This document shows, one piece after another, positions 54,501 to 64,000 of a stretch of DNA of 64,000 bases (positions are counted from its first letter, which is position 1; the number at the start of each line of letters is the position of its first letter). The stretch spans positions 88,888,998 through 88,952,997 of the forward strand of contig OZ007567.1 of assembly GCA_963931925.1 (NCBI GenBank). The letters are read 5' to 3'. The notes under the pieces are model-generated. The model saw only the letters and a program-made list of their open reading frames with translations. It ran no database searches and was not told where the DNA came from. The stretch comes from Onchidella celtica. Lineage: Eukaryota; Mollusca; Gastropoda; Systellommatophora; Onchidiidae. The position numbers and the translations under genes are program-made.

Positions 54501-57500
54501 AGGCTACCAAATTTACTCTAGCGGGCGCTGTTGCATTCCTCAGCCTGATCTGACACAGCCATGCCATCTACCAGCAGCAGCTTTCAAGAACGTAATAACA
54601 AATCGCTGTAGCATATTCCAGTTTGCTTGCTCTCCACTTCAGTGATTTTTTTTTGTTGAGATCTCAATTTCCAAAAAAAATTGTAATCATTTTCTTTACT
54701 TCTGGAGAACTATATATCTGGTCATATTAAAAGCTTGAAAAAGTCTCAAAGGTCTTTGGAGGTGGAGGGGAGGAGAAAAGAGAAACAGACTGCAAAGCTG
54801 CTGCAAGGGTCAGATGCTTATGTTAGAAACAAACGTGAAGTTTCCAATCAAGTGAAAGGGTACTCATTTTTTTTTGTTTTTGTGATTAATCTGACCACAA
54901 TAGGCAGAGCGGGCGCACAAGTCAACATCACCATGCGAACAACCACCAAGGTAGAGAACTGTGAGGATCTGCCACACAGTGGGCACGGCACAACCCAACC
55001 CTGTCCAACCATTTGCTAACTGTGAATGGGCCAGGGCGGTCTGCAGTTTTATGATGACAGAAAGCTTTCACATTCGGTTTAGTCCAGCAATCGTCGACTG
55101 ACAACTCACAAAACCAACTGGTTACTGTGGAGAGGCACAACCTCAATGTTTAAACCTCAATTGATGATGTATAGTTAGTGGACTCATCATTAAGCTCATG
55201 ACAGTGGACTCATGATTAAGCTCATGGCAGTGACAAAAATGTCAAAAAGATGTGATGAACAGTGAACTATTCTCAGGAATGTGAATTCCATTGATCCAAC
55301 AAGTATGATGTAATCCAGGTGGAGTTGTTGGAGTCATCAGTCTAAATATTTCCCTCTTGCCTTCATATCCCAATGGTTCGTGATGATTACTTTGCCAATG
55401 AACAATTAATTCCAAATGTGAGCCACCTTTTTACCCAATAATTGTGAAATAAAATACACTGAGCAAATTCAGGCAAAAGGGAGTTGGTTAAATGAAAGGA
55501 AAAAAAAAGGAAAAGGAGGGATGCAGCGATGATCGGAGCTACCTCCTGTAATGTACTCTTACCTTTTCCTCACATCGCTCTAATGATCTAAGGTTATTGG
55601 TTAGGGCATGGACTTCATCCTCTAGAGCTTTCACTTTCCTGCAAAATCCAACAGCAATCACATACACATGCATTGTCAACACATGCGTGTTAGTCTATCC
55701 GCCCTCATCTTGGCAAATTCACAAACTTTTGCAATCAATAATATGACAAACTTACAGGTAGAGATTTCTATACCCAGACTTGGAAACATACAATTTAAGA
55801 TTATTCTCAGTTTTGTGAATATTTATCCTAGAAGGGAAACGGGACAAAAAATACAAGTTTAAATCAGACTTTATATTTTTTTAATGGATAGTTATTACCT
55901 TTATGGTTGCTAATCTATAAAGTGTTTGTGTGTACATGTTTCTGCCATGTTTTGTTTCTCCTCAAGAGAAAAAAAATCGTCATTTTATAGCAGACTAGTC
56001 TGAAGCTTCTGCCTAAGAACATTGTTCAGCTTTAGCCAAAAGGGTCATAAAGTGACTGGCTTCGCAAGGAATTTTGAAAGGAGAATCGAAATGGACTAAA
56101 TACACACAGCATTTTCCATGGATAACTCTAAATTTTGTATCAAAACATCAGTTGTGCCTATTTGACTTTGAAAAGGAACTGTACTTTTTCACAGATCTAA
56201 TGCTCTTGTGATTCTGGGTATTTCAACTGCCTCGGACACCAAAAAACGTGCGCCAAATTTCAATTTATGTAGAGGTGAGGTGGACTCATAAAAGTTGCTT
56301 CACTTGTGGCTGTTCCAAAATATCCATTTAAATTTTTCTTTACCGACAAATATGTAAGTATCAAATGTCCCCTTCTTCAGGCAAAGACAGTGTTAAGCCT
56401 GAATCTAGCTAAACTGTTAGATGAAATTAATAGGTACACCTTCACATTTTTTTTTTTTTTAAACTTCGGAAAAACATGCAGCCTTAATCTATTTTAAGAA
56501 TAAACATCATGCTTAATTACATGCTTAGATTTATTAGTCAACAATGGTTTGTTTTAGAGAATATTCATCTCTTTTTCATTTTCAAGCAAAAAGGGATGCT
56601 TTACAGGTGCACTGAACATTTACAATTGCTTGACAAGGAATTACTGCACACAAACACACATAAAAACAGATTTCTCTATCTAAATAATGAAACATTAAAA
56701 TATAATGACATACAAAAAAATCAGTATTTTGTTTAAAATTTAAGATATGTTAACATCTTTTCCTTACTGAGTGTAAACAATATTAAAAAGAGCAGCAATG
56801 AGGTTTTAAAATCAAAAGGAATTAATCCTACCTTTCAGCATTGTCTGCTCTTTCCTCTGCTTTTTCTAAATCACTTTCTAAGACCACCAATTTGCGAGCA
56901 GCCTACATCACAGGCAGGGAGGGAAAAACATGCAACGTACAAACACAATTATCAAAACTATACATACTGTAATATCACTGTACTGCATTAATCACCTAAA
57001 AACAACCTGTTTCCCTCAACTGGCATGAACCTACATTTTTTAATACTTTTCAAGTGAGCCCAAAGGCAATTTACTGATTATTTCCTTGTGGTTCACACTA
57101 GCTCTCTGTGCCATTTTAAGCGAGCTTCTACTATACATAGACGATTCATTACAAGCAAGATCAATATTTTCTACAAAATCCCCACTAATGATGAAGGAAA
57201 TTTCAGTTGTTTCTAGATCATTTATGCAGTTCCTTGTGTTGACATGCTGCTTAATGAGGTTTTAAATTGCCCATTCAGCAGCTTCACAATCAACACTGAT
57301 GAGAAGGTGTACTGACGTGAAACGAATTTTTTTCTTTCCCATGACCAACCAAAAAAAAATGTTTCTGGAATGTTCTGGTGTTTTTCAGTACTACCTTCTC
57401 CTTTGCCAATACACAGTCAGAGTAACACTACATCATGAAATTATATTGGATGGCTATGCAGAAGAAGAAGAAAAAAAATTTGAAAAGAAAAGCAGAGAGT

Positions 57501-60500
57501 ATAAATCATTTGCTTTCAAGTAACTGGATAAAAGGCACAAATCTTGAGCTGAATAGATTATATGGGCATTTGATTAGACATAACAGCACAATTGTGTTCA
57601 GCTCCATACAATAAGACCTCAGACAATAATTTGGGCCCTCCAACTTTTCCTTAACAGATTAATTTTTTCCTTTTCTGCACAAGTGCATCCTGTGCTACTC
57701 TGACTATTAAAAAAACAAAAAATAGGAATCAAAACACCAAATTTGGCAGTAGTGATTCCTATTACTTACGCCTCAGCGGCCTCCAAACGGGCCTCAGCTC
57801 TCTCAAGATCCACCTCTGTGATTGCCAGCTTACGGGCAGCCTGTAATGATGGGACACCAACACCATAATGTCTAGCTCTTAAAATCATTGAATTTTACCT
57901 GTCACTTTATCATTCTGTCTTAATGTTGTATTTATATTCCTGTGTTTCTCTGTCTGGAAGATTAGTAAATCACCACTTATACATGGAAATTCATCTTTGA
58001 CATTGAAAGTATTCACTCTCTAGTTGTTTTATAGTTTTGTTATTTTTTTTCCTTGAACAATCTATGTGACACTTAGGATGGTAGTTTGTTTTTTCTTTTT
58101 GCTGTTTTTTTAATCAGATTGTTTGAACAGACTTGTTGTTTGTAACATTAAATAGCTTTCCAGACTTTACGTGATTTAAGTACCTATTTCCACACAATTT
58201 ACATTCAGGCATGATTAAGAAGCTATCTAAATTATTCAAGGCAGTTCAAGTCAAGTTAGTTTTGGGGTTTCATGAAACATTTCAAGTGAAGCCTCAAATA
58301 TGGGAGAGCTCATAACTCAGTGATTAACAAACACTGACCAGTTCACCTGGATCAGCACTGGCAGATTAGAACAATGGAAAATAAAACAAACTTAGGTATT
58401 TTTTCAAGTTTTAACATTCCTGTCCGACAGAAACTGATTTGTGATCCAGCTTAAATTTCTTGCTCCCGATACAGTTATGAATTCTATCCTCCTGATCTAC
58501 TTGCTTTATGTATCGGTATGCAAGGACCTGAGCGCAAATTTTACTACTGACTTTGTGGACAGCCAACATTTGCCTTGATCCTTACAGGTGGTATGGCAAT
58601 GGGTAAATCTCCATCCTTTCAGAAAACTGGATTTCACAGTGAAACAGTCCTTTCCCTCTTCTGGGCTGTGTTACTCCAACAAATTTACTGCTAATGAAGT
58701 CTTGTGATTATATATATGAATCCACTTTGTTAATAAATGAAAACATTGGTTTTCATTCATGATTAGTATACATCATGCAATTCACAGCATCATTTCTCAA
58801 AATTTCCCAATAATCAAACACTCTTGGGTGCATTAACTTTCTTGTGATTTACTTTTATTTCATGCTTCTTATCATGCATGGGGCTTAAATTCACGCTCTA
58901 TGTCTGTAATGTCATTCACTTTTGTGTAATTATTAGTCGTGCATTCTCAAGTTCCAAGGATTATATATTCTAACCATGCAGTGATTTTCAAAGGCATTCT
59001 TGGGCTATGTTTTATTTCTTTTTACAATTGCAGCTCCATGTGTTTGATGCATTTTCACTGACTGAACTATGGTGTGGCATGCATCATTCAGTCTGCAGAC
59101 TATAAAAAATTATGTCTGCAAGCTGGAGATCAGAGAGATGCATCAATTCATTTTAATACAAATATTAGTGGGAACACAATCATCATTCAGTGGTTAATTC
59201 GATCAAAAAGAGAAAAAAAACTGTAGATACCAATAACAATCACAATCATTCAAGAGCACAAACTGATATGAGGGAGAAGCAATGTTCTCCATACACAAAT
59301 CTCAACCTCAAGACAATGTGGTTTTAAGTTCAAATGCAAAAATCACTTTCGTCCTGAAAAATAATATCGGAGTGAAAGTGACTCTGCCACATATGAACAA
59401 AAGCACAAGGGTGGTTTTCCAAAGAAATGCAGCATACAGGACTGACAAAGTGCTTGGTTTGCAGTAATATTTATGAACATAAACACAATTTCCTGCGATT
59501 CGCAAATGTTGATCGTCTCATGTCAGGGGGTCTTGACTATCTGGCCGCATACAAGCAAACAAAAAATTAATGTGATAAAGTCTCGAATCAGGAACACGCT
59601 GGAATGCTGAATGTCTGCAAACAATTTAAATCCAACTATCTTGACAAAAAATTTTCAGACTCAACACAAATGTGGATTCAACAACATCAATCCGCTGACC
59701 TGACAAATCCACTGTGTAAGACAAAAGACTGAAGATCCTACCATTTATCAACAGATGCAAAGATCAAAGTAAGTGTCTGTAACAACTAGATTGTAACCTC
59801 TTGCCTTAAAAGAAAGACTGCTGCTAATTGATTCCGGATCCGACTGATGTCACAATCAGATTTCAAAACTGAAGATAAAGGCAAGGCACTAGAGGAAAGG
59901 AGGGGGAAAAATACAACAACAAATAATTCTGAATTCTGCAACTAATGTACTATCTTTCCTACAGGAGGAAACACCTAGCACGCACAATTGCACATCCTCT
60001 TTGGGTCGGTCTCTATGAATGCAGCTGAGCAAAACAACTATTCATATCTCAAAATGGGATATTTCAGGAAAACAAAAGATTTTAAAAAAGAAAAAAAGAT
60101 CACTCAGCATTTCACTAAGAGTAAGGTGATGTACAATAACTTGCCATTTTAAACTCGATCTGGGGAATTTTGATTTACAACTTATCAAGGAAAATCAATG
60201 CCTACAGGAAAATGCCCCAATTTCTAAGAGACTCAAGGCAGGCTGGGCCAGGTGTATCAATGATGCTTGTCACCTCATCATATTTGCGATCAGCATCTTC
60301 AGCTATCCACTTGGCTTCCTCCAGCTGCTTTTCAAGAAGATCAATCCTCTCTTCATCTGCTTGACTTCTGACTTCCAACACTTTTCTCCCTCTGGACAAC
60401 AAAACAAGGGAAGCCAGGGCGTGAGACAATCAAATATGGTGACCATTTAAACTGCCCACAAAAGTCCACGGATGTAAGTTGTGAAGCTTCATCACTTGAT

Positions 60501-62900
60501 TTTTTAAAAATCACATGTTGCTCACATAGCATCACTGAAGTGACAGACAGCTGAAGACCTATATTTGTCACATGATACCGACTGGTTCCAGCTTAGCAAT
60601 GGTAGGGAAAATGTGGGAATTGTTAAGACAGGAAGGGATGGTAGTGACAGTAAAGAAATCATGATGAGTAGAACTGAGTGGTTAGCACAGACACTGCTAT
60701 AATTACAAGCGCAGCAGTTCACAAATCTGTAAAGATAAAATCATAGTTTAACAAACCAAGACAAAGTGAAGAAGTGGGTTATACGTGATACAATGCAGGT
60801 TATTCATCTCATATACATGAGACATCCACAAAACTAGCTTGCCAGTAGTAACAATGGTGAGCAGCAGCATGCTGAAAGCCAGCCACAGACAATTCTGGCA
60901 AACCAATCACCTCATCATATTTTCGCTCAGCATCCTCTGCAATGTATTTAGCTTCTTTCAGCTGAGCCTCAAGACCATCCAATCTCTCGTCATCAGCCAA
61001 GCTTCGGCTCTCAAGCACTTTGCGCCCTCTGGTAAAAATATTTTTTAGGAAAAAAATGGCACATTAAATACAATACAGTAATAATGAACAGCTACAGCCT
61101 GTTTATGTCACAGCTCTGGAATGTAAAGTAACTTCCATCTGCAATGAAAAGCTGCATGATTATTTGTGGGGAATAAAGAACAACTGGTGTTGATATTTTC
61201 CTTTCAGGCAAAAGTGGAACTGGGTATGATGGGAAGAAATATAAAAAAACAAAAAAACAACTTTATACTGTGCACTGTTTAGTATGATGCACTGCTGCAT
61301 CAATGATATTTCACAGGTCAATCAAGGCCAGTTGTCTTCATGGACATCTGCTGGTACAGCAGCAGCATCAAAAGCCTGCCAAACAGCTGCCTTCTTACCT
61401 CATCATATCGAGCTTCTGCTTCACTAGCTACCTGTCTGGCCTGTCTAAGATGGGTCTCGGCCTCTTCCAATCTTTCATCACCAGCATATAATTTGTTTTC
61501 TACTGTTCGTCGCTGCCTGCAGCCATGAAAATAAAGCATGCAAACACACAATGGAACACCATGCAAAAATTCTGTATTAAATATCACCCCATTTCCATTT
61601 TTTTCTCGCCAGAAGGGCACTTCTTATAGTAAAATTCTCGTGCTATTCTCCTGTCACCTCTGCAAATGGTCAAGCAGTATGTATCTGGTATCGGCGAAAC
61701 TGCCTAGGAATGACAATAGAATTGGTTCACATGTCCAATCACAGCCAAAGTTGATTAAAATCCTACAATAAGAATTTTCTCCGGTCAATTATCTTGGACA
61801 AGACAGAGAATAATTATATCTGTGTGACATTTTTAATCAAAAACTTGTATACTGCGCAAAAAAGGGAAGGGATTCCTTGAGATGCTCCGATGTTTTGTTC
61901 CACTAACAATACAGTTCCTAGTAACTAATTCCTCTATCCATTTGCTATCATAAAAGGCAAAAAAATTTTCCCCCCTGACAATTATGAATTAAAGTCCACA
62001 CATCCAATCATCTTTTACATGCATCATCCTTAAACTAAACTCCAGATGCCATTTACATTTACCTGTAAATTCTTTTCATAGTCATTATTTATACAGCCTG
62101 GTCAAATGTTTAGTAGCAGGGATGCGCCAGCAAAGCCTTATCAAAAGATTTACTCATCCATGAAATACTCCCCACACAATGTAAGTGGGGCAGAGGTAAT
62201 GAAGCACAATGCAAGAATGGAGAGACCCAAAAGCATTACACCCTTCAGAGCTTCTAAATAAAACTATTCTTGTCATGTAAAGAATATAAAGCTGTGGAAC
62301 TAATTTAAAATGCCTCAAAATTTATGACAAGTGAAATGATTTCAAACCTTTCTACTCTACACTGAAGACTTTTTTTTTCACTGTCTAAGCAGCATTACAC
62401 CACAAATGTATTAACCTAATCTTGCTTGAAATTAAAAACACAGACCTGTGCACTGTAATGTGCTAAAACTAGTCCCTAAAAGTCATTACTATCCTTAAAA
62501 TACTGAAAAATAGGTAATCAGAAATACAGCTTTGCAATAAAGAATGTAAATGAATGTTTTTAATATACATCGATAAACTGTCAAAGAATAAACCCTTTCA
62601 AATTCATTGATTCCTGAATAAGTTAATCTCACTCAATGTGTTATGTAATGCAAGCCCCTAAAACTTTTTACCCCATTCCCTCTCTTATGTGAGATAAAAA
62701 GGGTTCGCAATGAGTTACTGTACTATTTGAATTCAATGTTTCACAACGGTTTTACATCTTCCCCACCTTTCACTCTCATCAGCTGCTTTGGAAGCCTCTT
62801 CCAACTTTTCTGTGGCGCTCTGAAGACGTTCCTCTGATCTCTCCAAATCCTCCTCCAGCAGTTGGATACGCCTGTTGCAACCAGCAGCCTCAGTTTCAAG
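45473..62900 (-). CDS. TPM: Tropomyosin, exon 3 to end, with mutually exclusive exon sets (5' end off right edge)
   Basis: Tropomyosin is a parallel two-stranded coiled coil lying along actin filaments, regulating myosin access in muscle and filament identity in other cells. Exons in transcription order: 3 (62767-62900); 4A/4B/4C (61399-61516, 60911-61028, 60274-60391); 5A/5B (57770-57840, 56832-56902); 6A/6B/6C (55563-55638, 54399-54474, 54224-54299); 7 (49986-50048); 8A/8B (49176-49245, 46882-46951); 9A/9B (46132-46214, 45473-45555). Lengths 134, 118, 71, 76, 63 and 70 bp equal the vertebrate TPM exons as I recall them. Any one choice per set gives a 284-residue-type protein. Exons 1-2 (residues 1-80) are not in 62901-64000. 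No frame breaks seen. Exon names are mine. Confidence 0.93.
46027..46032 (-). terminator. Candidate poly(A) signal for terminal exon 9A
   Basis: TTTATT on plus (AATAAA on minus), 100 bases downstream of the exon 9A stop codon. Confidence 0.45.
46132..46214 (-). CDS. TPM: Tropomyosin alternative terminal exon 9A
   Basis: 83 coding bases to [23 protein letters not shown] then INDLENL. Same codon count as 9B, so both forms end at the same length. A minus-strand AATAAA (46027-46032) lies about 100 bases past the stop, so it can act as a complete last exon. Confidence 0.85.
46882..46951 (-). CDS. TPM: Tropomyosin alternative exon 8B
   Basis: 70 bp, [20 protein letters not shown] then KME. Acceptor TACAG, donor GAAG|GTATTA. 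Same phase as 8A; it sits just upstream of the two terminal exons. Confidence 0.88.
49176..49245 (-). CDS. TPM: Tropomyosin alternative exon 8A
   Basis: 70 bp, [20 protein letters not shown] then RLE. Acceptor ACTCAG, donor GAAG|GTAGAA. Canonical version. Confidence 0.9.
49986..50048 (-). CDS. TPM: Tropomyosin exon 7 (constant)
   Basis: 63 bp, [20 protein letters not shown] then D. Acceptor CCACAG, donor GAT|GTGAGT. No second version found. Confidence 0.9.
50049..54223 (-). other. Tropomyosin intron between exons 6C and 7 (non-coding content)
   Basis: About 4.2 kb, AT-rich, with a 19-base G run at 53151-53169 next to A-rich tracts. The open frames over that run are low-complexity artefacts. 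No exon or transposon recognised. Confidence 0.6.
54224..54299 (-). CDS. TPM: Tropomyosin alternative exon 6C
   Basis: 76 bp, [20 protein letters not shown] then ISEQE. Acceptor TTGCAG, donor GAG|GTAGAC. Closest to the usual protostome muscle sequence. Confidence 0.9.
54399..54474 (-). CDS. TPM: Tropomyosin alternative exon 6B
   Basis: 76 bp, [20 protein letters not shown] then IQNDQ. Acceptor TTCCAG, donor CAG|GTAAGC. Only 99 bases upstream of exon 6C. Confidence 0.88.
55177..55233. repeat. Short tandem duplication (~28 bp x 2)
   Basis: AGTGGACTCAT-ATTAAGCTC occurs twice in direct succession, with single-base differences (CATCATT against CATGATT). In the intron between exons 6A and 6B. Confidence 0.7.
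55563..55638 (-). CDS. TPM: Tropomyosin alternative exon 6A
   Basis: 76 bp, [20 protein letters not shown] then RCEEK. Acceptor TTGCAG, donor AAG|GTAAGA. Confidence 0.88.
56832..56902 (-). CDS. TPM: Tropomyosin alternative exon 5B
   Basis: 71 bp, [20 protein letters not shown] then NAER. Acceptor TGTAG, donor AAG|GTAGGA. Its last two bases (AG) give Arg or Ser at the junction instead of Ala. Confidence 0.9.
57770..57840 (-). CDS. TPM: Tropomyosin alternative exon 5A
   Basis: 71 bp, [20 protein letters not shown] then AAEA. Acceptor TTACAG, donor GC|GTAAGT. Canonical invertebrate version. Confidence 0.9.
57841..60273 (-). other. Tropomyosin intron between exons 4C and 5A (non-coding content)
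   Basis: About 2.4 kb. I looked for a further exon 4 or 5 version and found none. No repeat structure seen. Confidence 0.55.
60274..60391 (-). CDS. TPM: Tropomyosin alternative exon 4C
   Basis: 118 bp, [20 protein letters not shown], ending ADRKYDE. Acceptor TCCAG, donor GAG|GTGACA. Most like 4B, so these two probably duplicated last. Confidence 0.9.
60911..61028 (-). CDS. TPM: Tropomyosin alternative exon 4B
   Basis: 118 bp, [20 protein letters not shown], ending AERKYDE. Acceptor ACCAG, donor GAG|GTGATT. Close to the common animal exon 4 sequence. Confidence 0.9.
61399..61516 (-). CDS. TPM: Tropomyosin alternative exon 4A
   Basis: 118 bp, [20 protein letters not shown], ending EARYDE. 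The most divergent of the three exon 4 versions ([18 protein letters not shown]). Acceptor CTGCAG, donor GAG|GTAAGA. Confidence 0.88.
61517..62766 (-). other. Tropomyosin intron between exons 3 and 4A
   Basis: About 1.25 kb. No coding or repeat feature recognised. Confidence 0.55.
62767..62900 (-). CDS. TPM: Tropomyosin exon 3
   Basis: 134 bp, residues ~81-125, [20 protein letters not shown] then [20 protein letters not shown]. The constant exon before the first alternative set. Acceptor TTCCAG, donor AAAG|GTGGGG. Confidence 0.92.
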
Positions 62901-64000
62901 CTGGAAGTAACGACAAAAAAATATTATATTAATTCTGTTTGAGCATTTTCTAGTTTGTGTTTCTTTTTTATCCTTTCTGCCTGAGACAGCTCTTCACAAT
63001 AATAAAAGCAAAGCAAATTTTGTTTTGTTGGTGATTACAACAATTGACAATTGGAAAACTGGAAGAAATTCATGAGATGGTCATGGTGTCCTAACAAACT
63101 ATGTAATGTCAAAATGACCTAAATCGAAATTGCTGAATAAACCAATTACTGACAATTACTTGCTTGTCTCCAAAGAAAAAAGTACATTGTCCATTCTCAG
63201 TATTTAAATATCAAAATTAAAAAGTCACACATTCTTGCTATCTGAATTATAAAAGAAAAACTCAGGTATCTGATCTATATATGTTGCTGAATAGGTTAAG
63301 CACCGTCTTCCCTGTTTCAATCACATACATCTCTTCAAAAGCACGTTCACTCATGCATGGACAACAACACATTATTCTGACAATGAAAAACAGAAACCTA
63401 GAACATGGTCTTATTAAAGACTACATCCAATTTCAGATAGACAACCCAGTGAAGGATAATTATGCTTGGACAGAATTGTAAAAGATGTTCAAATGGGCAA
63501 ACAGCCAATGGAAAGATGTTGATTTCAGTTTGACTCCTCCTCTTTCCACTACGTCTTTTTTTCCTTAGTCAGCTATTCCCATCCACTTCACACACTAGTT
63601 AGTAATGCTGACCCTCATGTCCTGTTTGTGGTGAAACAGAGTGGGACACAGTGTCCACAAAAAGGCTGCTTACGCTCTGCTGCAGTCAGGATGGTACAAA
63701 GAGGATTGGCATGTTGATGTACAAGAGAGTAGCCATTATTTATGACACTTGACTGTAAAGACAATGGAAGTGCTTGCAGCCCACACCCAAATTAACAAGT
63801 GTCTAGCAATTTCTGAGTAAGTGAACAGCAACAAGAGTAGCAGTTATGCTGATGACAGATAACTTCATTACATTTTCATCAATGATTCTCACAAAGTGGG
63901 TCCAGCCAAAGGCCTTCTGCCCAGGCCCACAAGAGGTTTCCTTACTGATTACGGCAGCTAAATCAGGATGGCATAGATCCAAACTATATTTAAGTAATCT
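62901..64000 (-). other. Tropomyosin intron upstream of exon 3 (to window edge)
   Basis: No exon 2-like heptad sequence on the minus strand; exons 1-2 and the promoter must be further right. The open frame near 63281-63481 on plus has no recognisable homology. Confidence 0.55.

Noticed and set aside
1-64000. CRISPR arrays, operons, bacterial genes or phage
   Set aside because: Split genes, GT-AG introns and animal gene families throughout; no regularly spaced short repeats of CRISPR type.

Overview
This is a eukaryotic nuclear window from an invertebrate animal. It is AT-rich, its genes are split by GT-AG introns, and the introns carry many transposon remnants. Three conserved animal genes are present. 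The tropomyosin ends ([11 protein letters not shown]) and its VVGNN-type exons look protostome, and a lophotrochozoan such as a mollusc is my best guess. That is inference: nothing here fixes the species.

Layout. (1) 45-5599, minus strand: the first six coding exons, about 340 residues, of a UBR3-type E3 ubiquitin ligase; the rest lies beyond the left edge. (2) 5600-5929: a 330 bp head-to-head gap with ETS and E-box motifs, a likely shared promoter. (3) 5930-41758, plus strand: a complete BRCA1 orthologue in 17 coding exons, predicted at about 2732 residues. It has an N-terminal RING split over three exons, a single 6.0 kb central exon, an acidic/basic segment, a short coiled-coil exon and two C-terminal BRCT repeats. 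Splice phases are consistent throughout, so the gene appears intact. (4) 41759-about 43135: the BRCA1 3'UTR, holding a PIF/Harbinger-like MITE with a 23 bp perfect hairpin. (5) 45473-62900, minus strand, convergent with BRCA1: a tropomyosin gene from exon 3 to the end, with exons 1-2 beyond the right edge. It has three versions of exon 4, two of exon 5, three of exon 6, one exon 7, two of exon 8 and two terminal exons. All copies of a given exon have the same length.

Mobile DNA is concentrated in BRCA1 introns. There is a full-length LINE (APE endonuclease plus reverse transcriptase, 1043-codon ORF) flanked by 10 bp repeats inside a TA-flanked CAGT-ended MITE. A second MITE of that type carries a 571 bp LINE-derived insert flanked by 12 bp repeats. 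Further elements are four more CAGT/CGGT-ended MITEs, a piggyBac-like MITE at TTAA, a hAT-like MITE with near-perfect 8 bp repeats (in UBR3), a fold-back MITE (in UBR3), tRNA-like SINEs and a palindromic minisatellite. The tropomyosin region has almost none.

Functionally, UBR3 and BRCA1 are both ubiquitin ligases and may share a promoter; BRCA1 acts in DNA repair with BARD1; tropomyosin is an actin-filament coiled coil unrelated to the other two. The most interesting structures are the tropomyosin alternative-exon array, the UBR3/BRCA1 divergent pair and the nested transposons with readable insertion history.
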